A stretch of DNA of 64,000 nucleotides. It comes from Gonatopus flavifemur (lineage: Eukaryota; Arthropoda; Insecta; Hymenoptera; Dryinidae). Positions 58,111 to 64,000 of this stretch are shown here, piece by piece; position 1 is the first letter of the stretch; every line of letters begins with the position of its first letter. Below the pieces are notes generated by a model that did no database searches, was not told where the DNA came from, and was given only the letters and a program-made list of their open reading frames with translations. Position numbers and translations under genes: made by a program. The stretch spans positions 5,992,501-6,056,500 of the forward strand of contig JAFFJZ010000013.1 of the NCBI GenBank assembly GCA_018340375.1. Reading direction: 5' to 3'.

Positions 58111-59145
58111 CTACAAAGCAAGGATAATCATGATATCAATGTTACATGATTCAACTGTAATTCATGTGTGGGGAAATTTCATTGATTGTGTGTTTTGATC
58201 CAATTATGGATTTTGATTAACAGTGAAAAATTTCGTGTAGGTATTTTCAACACACGTGGATATCTCAAACGGTCGGATCAAAGCTTGTGCCAAATATCAA
58301 CATAAGAAATGTTATTCACTTTGAAATAGTGATTTATATGAATATTTTTCATAATGAATCATTTCGACCGTCTTCTCGAAATATCCCTTTGGCGCTGTAC
58401 ATTTTCCCCACCATTTACTTTGAATATAGATTTTTGATGAAAGTTTACACTGGAATAAAATTTCAAAAATTCTATCGGCCCTCGAAAATTATCGTACATT
58501 GAAAAACAGTATCTAATTGATGCAAAAATTACATTTGTTACATATCATTTCACTGGATTATGTGTGAATAGAGTTGACATAACTTAGACTGATGAATGCA
58601 ACAGGTATAATTGACTATCATCTGTAGTTAGAAATACATGGTTCTTTCAATATCGTCTGCTCTTCGAAAAGTGCCGTGTACTTCTTCGCTGTATCAGGGA
58701 AAGATATTTGAGCGAGAAAGAGGTTCGCGACACTATTCAGAGAGCGAACTGTAATGATTGTACTTACTTTCACCACATTCATGCTGCATATTCAGTTATT
58801 TGATGTCAGCCAAACAAATCAATATAGGTGTTGTACTGCACTCGAACCGCCAATACCAATTTTCGATGTTTCAAATGATATTCCCGACAGAACCAGGTGC
58901 AATGCTGCCTTTTTTTAATACTGACTTTGACGGTTCAAATCCATACGTAATGGCACCTAAGATTTTTATTACGACCATTTCCGAACTGTGCCGACGCCCA
59001 TGACCGGACTTACGGTTTTCTTCCTTGGTAAATTAGCCCCGGGCTCAAGGAGTTCATAATGATTGTCTAATTTTCAACTCGTTTTCAGAGAAGAAGGATG
59101 TTTATTATGCAAAAATTAGGAACGATAACTAACTCCTATTAACAC
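58111..59145. other. No clear feature
   Basis: An intron-like stretch upstream (minus strand) of the transposase-like exon. Frames shorter than 85 codons without recognisable domains. Confidence 0.35.
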
Positions 59146-59860
59146 AGTTAAACGAGCCTTTGCTTCCCTGAATCGAATGATATAAAAAACTCATTTTCGA
59201 AAAAAATGGAGCTAACAACTTTTTTGCCTGGTACGGCAGTTTTATGTGGAATAGTTTTTCTAGGTTTTCTCCGTTCGAACGAATTTGGAGTTAACAACTT
59301 TTTTGCCTGTGACGGCAGAGCAGCTGTAGTGAAAAGAATTTCTCTGCGTTCCATTGCACAACTCAAAATCTCATTGGAAAAATCTGAACACATCTGAGAG
59401 AATTTAGAAATCTTTCGAAAACTTATGAAAATTCTTTCTAAATCTGAAAGCCATTGAAAAACTCTCTGAAAAATTCTGATGCGCTCTCGCTTATTGGGCA
59501 CGTTTTTGCACTGAAGATTTCCTAAATATCCATAAATATCTTTGAGAAACTGAATTTTTCTGAAAATTACTGGGACTTAATGCACACACATGAACTATGA
59601 GAAACTATCCCTCTCTAAGAAATCCAATACATACAAATAAATTCCATTAGTTGCTGTGACAAAAGCCGCATAGAAACCGATAAGATATATTGTTCCTGTT
59701 TGTATTCATTAGGATTCGCCGAACATACCGATAGAAATCAATAGAATATCGAATCCTACACAGAATTTCAAGCAAATCAAGTACTGTTCAAAAACTGCAT
59801 AGAAACCGACAAGATATTATTGATTCTAATGGGATTTGGCCTATCGGTTTGTATTAGTTC
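59146..59860. repeat. Short direct duplication and TCTGAAA / CCGATAGA word arrays
   Basis: GGAGCTAACAACTTTTTTGC (59210) recurs as GGAGTTAACAACTTTTTTGC (59289). 59380-59510 repeats TCTGAAAATTC-like words. 59660-59850 repeats GCATAGAAACCGATAAGATA-like words on both strands. No gene. Confidence 0.4.
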
Positions 59861-60039
59861 TTTCACACAGGGATGAGCACCTCTGAAATACTCTGAAACA
59901 CTGTCCACTAAAAATATCTCACCAGAGAGAAACAACTGGTGAAAATAATATGAATATAAAAGGTATGGAACGAATTCTTCTAATATAAAAGACATTGAAT
60001 ATCAACGAAGTTGGATAACATAAATATAGAGTAGTTTCC

Positions 60040-60625
60040 ATGATCGATTCCCAACACTCCGTCAATTTTGTAACCACAAAAAAATTCAACATTTAGCCCC
60101 AATTTCATGAAAAAATTTCGATGTTCTAGTTCTAATAAAGGTGTTGTTAAAATATCCGCTTTCATTTCTTGCTCTGGCGAAGAATCTGAATTTAATGGAT
60201 ACACTGAGAGAAAAAATTTCCGGGAACAATAAAATATTTTGTTGAATAGTCGCCATAAAATACTTAATTGATTTGAATAAACTTGCATTGACTCAATTAA
60301 ATAACTGTTTTAATTGATGAAATATTTCATAGCATATTAAATATTTGTTTGATTGAATGAATATTCAATCGAGTCAATGAAAGTTTATTCAAATCAATTA
60401 AGTATTTCATGGCGACTATTCAACTAAATATTTCATTGTTCCCGGAAATTTTTTCTCTCAGTGTAGTCTGAAATGGCTCGACGGTTGAAATGGAATTGAA
60501 TATCAATGATCCGATCTATAGTGAAACATCAGGTCTTGCACCAATTTCTGTACAGGTTTGTTGTCGTTGAACGTCTGAATATCACATGAATTTTTGAACC
60601 CAAGTTTCTTTATGAAAAAAATCTG
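60040..60625 (-). pseudogene. Copia RNase H fragment split by a MITE
   Basis: On the minus strand 60625-60466 reads KLGFKNSCDIQTFNDNKPVQ, then FHYRSDH and, after a one-base frame change, DIQFHFNRRAISDY. After the MITE it continues SDSSPEQEMKADILTTPLLE and FFMKLGLNVEF. This is the C-terminal RNase H region of a Copia polyprotein (DN..Q, H..KHIDI, KADILTKPL pattern). The rest of the element is not recognisable. A possible LTR-like block shared by 61050-61125 and 59955-60035 is only suggestive. Confidence 0.7.
60202..60463. mobile_element. CACTGAGAG palindromic MITE in the Copia fragment
   Basis: TA at 60200-60201 and 60464-60465. Ends CACTGAGAGAAAAAATTTCC on both sides in inverted form, with over 100 bp of matching arm. 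The interior words are AATATTT and TTGATTGAAT. The interrupted protein frame proves insertion. Confidence 0.88.
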
Positions 60626-61138
60626 TGTAGAGAACCATACATTACTTCCATATTCCTATCATGTTTGAGGCTTCGAAAAAATTCTATTTCTTGGTTTATT
60701 TATGATGAAGGGAACACGGACTTTTTTCATCCACTGTACGCTCTGAACAGCTTCACCAGCGAAACAGGCAACGAGATATAAGTACAAAGAGGGGAGTCAA
60801 CCGAAAACGCCTAATACTGATAAAGAGAGACAGATATAGTCAATGAGGTGGCCTTCATTTTGGAAATTTTCGTATTCTTCTGGTCTCGCCCCGCTTCATT
60901 CTATATCTAACGACACTCGTTTTATTGTGAGGATAAATGTACAATGTATGACGAATATGACGCGATAGAAAGCAAATACAACGCGACACAGCGCAGCGTC
61001 AACTCGTGAAAGTGCTATGAACTTGAAAGATACGGAACATGTGTTGCCAATATAAAAGAGATTCAGTAACAATATAAGTAAATAAAGGAAATATTGTAGA
61101 GTAGTTGCAATAATAATTCAACCCCCTCAGTTACTTAC
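60626..61138. other. Intron sequence next to GPAT exon 6
   Basis: No exon is supported. ATAAAAGAGATTCAGTAACA and ATAGAGTAGTT-like blocks resemble 59955-60035, possibly Copia LTR debris. Confidence 0.3.
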
Positions 61139-63116
61139 CATAATTGACCATACCATGATCCACATTCGTCTTGATTTCATTCAAAATTTCGCAGATGAAG
61201 TCTCGTTCAGACAGAGAGCGAGTTACTAGTTTTCTGAGAGTAAAAGCGCTATACGTATATGTATCGATTAACGGACGTAAAATCATGTGCAAAAATTCCA
61301 TGCGGGTTGAATGTTCAGGCTCTAAACTAAGCTGTGAAAATAAATCATCTGTCATGAACTTATATTTGAGATTGACTTAATTTTCAAGTTCATTTGAACA
61401 TAAATCGAAACTATTTCAAACCTTAAACTGTATTTTATTGAATCGATTTCGGTGAGAATACTCTTCATCAGAGCTATCATCAAAATTTCTAGCATATCTC
61501 CTGCTCCATAATTCTTCTTCTAAATAAATCTCCTGAAAAAATATATATGGGATCCTGATTCACTTACCAGGAAAATTTATGAAGGTATAATAGAATAGGT
61601 TAGACGTACCTCATTTAAAGAAATTATACCCGAATGCACAAGATTTTCTATTGTTTCAATGATAACATTTTGTAGGTCTTGACAGGGCTTACAGAAAATA
61701 AATTCATATTTAAGAATATCACAAACTTGAAGAGTTCTTTTGATTAAATCCTCTTGATGTATTGTAATATCATTATGTGCGGTAACGGCAGGATCATTGA
61801 TTTGTGATTTTAATTCAGCGTAAAGAGCAGTGACTGTAATTATGATTGAAAAATTTTGAAAATCATACTTCCACAAGATTATTGTAATGCTTACCGACAA
61901 CACTGTCCAAAAAATAATATAATAATAACGTATTGCTGTAATAAGATAATTCGATCACATTTGGAAGAATCGATACTGGTCGAATAGTAGTGACGATTTT
62001 AGTTATCTTTTGTTCATCATTTACAGCTTTTGTAATTGTTTGCTTTCGTTTTTCAACTAGATCAGACCCTAATATATCCAACTGAAACAAACAAGATACA
62101 TATTAATAACGAAACAGACAAATCTGATTTTCCATGAACATATATTTATTCACCGCATGATTTATGATATTAATACTTTCTCCGCAAAATGCTAAGTCCT
62201 TATTACTCCATTCCAATTCTTGTCGAATGGAATCAAACGCTTCTACCAATTCATCTAATGTACATCCTTCTCTGAATTTATTAAGAAGGAGAAATGCAAC
62301 GAGATTGGTTGACATAATCGGTGTAGACTGTAAGTTCTCTAAAAACAAATTTTTTATCAATTGCCGGATATTGGTATTAGGAAATTCCAAAAACATATCC
62401 GTGCAGCACTGATGGTAATGCTGTATGAGTATATGGGTATGTATACCGTATACAACGTGTCGAGCAATATGATCCACCAATTGACGATGTTCTTCTACAA
62501 CAACATCAGTACCATAAAGCGATGAACTTGAAATCGTTCCTTTTATAGGAACATGTTGGTTTGGAAGTGTTGAATAGATTTTGTTTTGCTGAGCCTGGAA
62601 AGATCTCAGCATTTCCTATTGCATACAATTGCACGTTCTAACAAATGATTTCATTCGTAAATTGAAAAGATTGAGAATATTCGAATATTTACCCCCAGTG
62701 AAAAAGGCTGACAGAAATCAATTTTGATTATTCCATGATTTTTAAACAACGTAGACCATATCGCTTTGATTGCCGATCCAAACGTTTCCATTTTCTTAGG
62801 TTGTCCCAGTTGCTCTCTAACAAAATTTCCATCTACTAAACGTTCATAATTCAATGCAATTGGAACCAATAAAGCATCTTCGATAATCCCATCCATATAG
62901 ACATCGATAATAACACTCAAAATACCACCCTTTGGCATGGATGGCTTGCCAGTTCTGGTCCGACCTCCTTCCACAAAAAATTCTATGTTATGGCCAGCAC
63001 GAAGACTTTCCATAATGTAATTATGAAGAATGGCACGATAAAGAACATCTTTACGGCCTGCGGTCGGATCGATCCTCCTTTTTATGAAAAAAGCACCTAG
63101 CCTTCTGAGCAATCTC
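61139..63116 (-). CDS. Glycerol-3-phosphate acyltransferase (mitochondrial GPAT type), six internal exons
   Basis: Minus-strand exons 63116-62693, 62615-62154, 62081-61895, 61833-61610, 61532-61422, 61331-61139 join in phase at GT/AG sites; the final exon is at 29007-29191. GPAT transfers an acyl chain from acyl-CoA to glycerol-3-phosphate, the first step of glycerolipid synthesis, at the outer mitochondrial membrane in the GPAM-type branch. Visible: FFIKRRIDPTAGRKDVLYRA, the PlsC block III motif FFVEGGRTRTGKPS, block IV VPIALNYERLVDG, then FCQPFSLG joined to EMLRSFQ. Later exons give PIMSTNLVAFLLL, the C-terminal helical region and an acidic WSRRYARNFDDSSDEE. The catalytic HX4D block I lies in exons beyond the window. 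A vertebrate-like GPAT1 assignment is by family knowledge; ER-type GPAT3/4 lack this C-terminal half. Confidence 0.92.
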
Positions 63117-63169
63117 CTATTAATAGAAGTACACATATACACAATTGAACATAACTTATAACTTATTGC

Positions 63170-63209
63170 CCCTAACAGGACACTCCGTAAACGGAGTGTC
63201 CTGTTAGGG
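63170..63209. repeat. Perfect 19-bp hairpin
   Basis: CCCTAACAGGACACTCCGT (63170-63188), two bases, then its exact inverse (63191-63209). It lies in the GPAT intron upstream of the first exon seen. Probably a very small foldback insertion. Confidence 0.8.
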
Positions 63210-63705
63210 TGAGAAGGTATCCTATATCAGCTGATCTGAGACATGAAAAACGAGCACTTTTGTGGATTGAGAAAAAAAACTATTCGAAATACAGGGTGTT
63301 CATGAATGAATGATGCGGTTAAAAATTACACAAAAAATCTATTTATGAATTGATATTAATATACCTTACAACACAAACAACGACAATTGTCCAAGTTTAT
63401 GATGCATTAATTGTAATCCTTCAATAAGTGATGTGATGGTATCTAGCGGTGAGTTTGCTAGCGGTGACTTTCATCATTATTGGAACGCACTGTACCAAGG
63501 GAAAAAAATTGATATCAACAGGAAAATCAGCATATTGCGGGGACTTTGGCTTGAGAGGTTTATACATGTAATGTTGAGTACTAGGAACAGTAGTGTATGG
63601 GTTAATTGATACAATCAAAGATTATATCACAAAGTTCACGATTATTTATTTAACGAAAGAAGAGGAGTAAGGGAGGCAGCCGGAGGTTTCGTCTACACTG
63701 GATGG
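63210..63705. other. GPAT intron sequence, no exon recognised
   Basis: The exon carrying the HX4D acyltransferase motif, expected further upstream in the gene, is not seen here. A 65-codon minus-strand frame at 63421-63618 has no recognisable domain. Confidence 0.4.
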
Positions 63706-64000
63706 CCAAGAATTTTTGTAAATTTTTCTAAATGCATTTTTATCAAAGATTATAACCCTAGCAAACATTCGAGACACTTTTCATCAATTATCGCGATCGT
63801 TAACTATTGTTTATTAAGAATTAAAACGGGAGAAAGCACAAGAATCCGAGTCTTTCTCGGAGATTGCCTGTAGAAACTGCAGTGGAATTTTTTTAAATTT
63901 TTCCAAATGCATTTTTACCGAAGAATATAACCCCAGCAAACATTCAAGACACTTCTCATCAATTATCGCGACTGTTGACTAATGTTTATTAACAATTAAA
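63706..64000. repeat. Approximately 175-bp tandem repeat at the window edge
   Basis: Two units share AAATGCATTTTTA, AGCAAACATTC, TCATCAATTATCGCGA and TGTTTATTAA; the second runs to the window end. The array may continue beyond. Confidence 0.65.

Noticed and set aside
63170..63209. Transcription terminator
   Set aside because: Rho-independent terminators do not apply in a eukaryotic nuclear intron; a foldback insertion is more likely.

Overview
The window is an AT-rich eukaryotic nuclear sequence, most likely from an insect. Three things support this: spliced genes with GT/AG introns, insect-style mariner, P-like, Jockey and RTE-like transposons, and a mitochondrial-type glycerol-3-phosphate acyltransferase whose sequence looks insect (perhaps hymenopteran; the order is an inference). 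There are no operons, ribosome binding sites or CRISPR arrays. Most of the window is nested mobile DNA, and only two host genes are convincing.

Layout: 0-5 kb holds palindromic MITEs and short-word arrays. 5.1-7.75 kb (+) is the 3' part of a BEN-domain gene with two possible ends and a tandemly repeated acidic tail. 8-10.6 kb is TTAA-flanked palindromic MITEs. 11.86-16.63 kb is a complete P-element-like transposon with a perfect 17-bp TIR, a perfect 8-bp target duplication and six intact coding exons, sitting among approximately 200-bp repeats. 18.5-23.7 kb holds short-word arrays, including a 132-bp satellite. A decayed transposase gene spans 21.2-27.25 kb and is interrupted by a word-array element and by a mariner (24.0-25.3 kb) whose first catalytic Asp is Asn.

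29.0-63.1 kb (-) is the 3' part of a GPAT gene. Six exons lie at 61.1-63.1 kb and the terminal exon at 29.0-29.2 kb, so the last intron is about 32 kb. Everything between is intronic mobile DNA: a Jockey-like LINE split by a DNA transposon, a 3.5-kb near-identical inverted repeat (36.9-40.4 and 47.2-50.7 kb) carrying RTE-like LINE sequence, an irritans-type mariner with perfect TIRs and an open transposase frame, a transposase-like gene with one in-frame stop, a Copia remnant split by a MITE, SINE-like tRNA relics and many palindromic elements.

A recurring pattern may be undescribed. Many elements share short ends (CCCTG.., or CACTGAG/CACGGAG followed by an A-run) and often lie next to TA. 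Their interiors are degenerate arrays of one 6-12 nt word on both strands, and the word differs from element to element.
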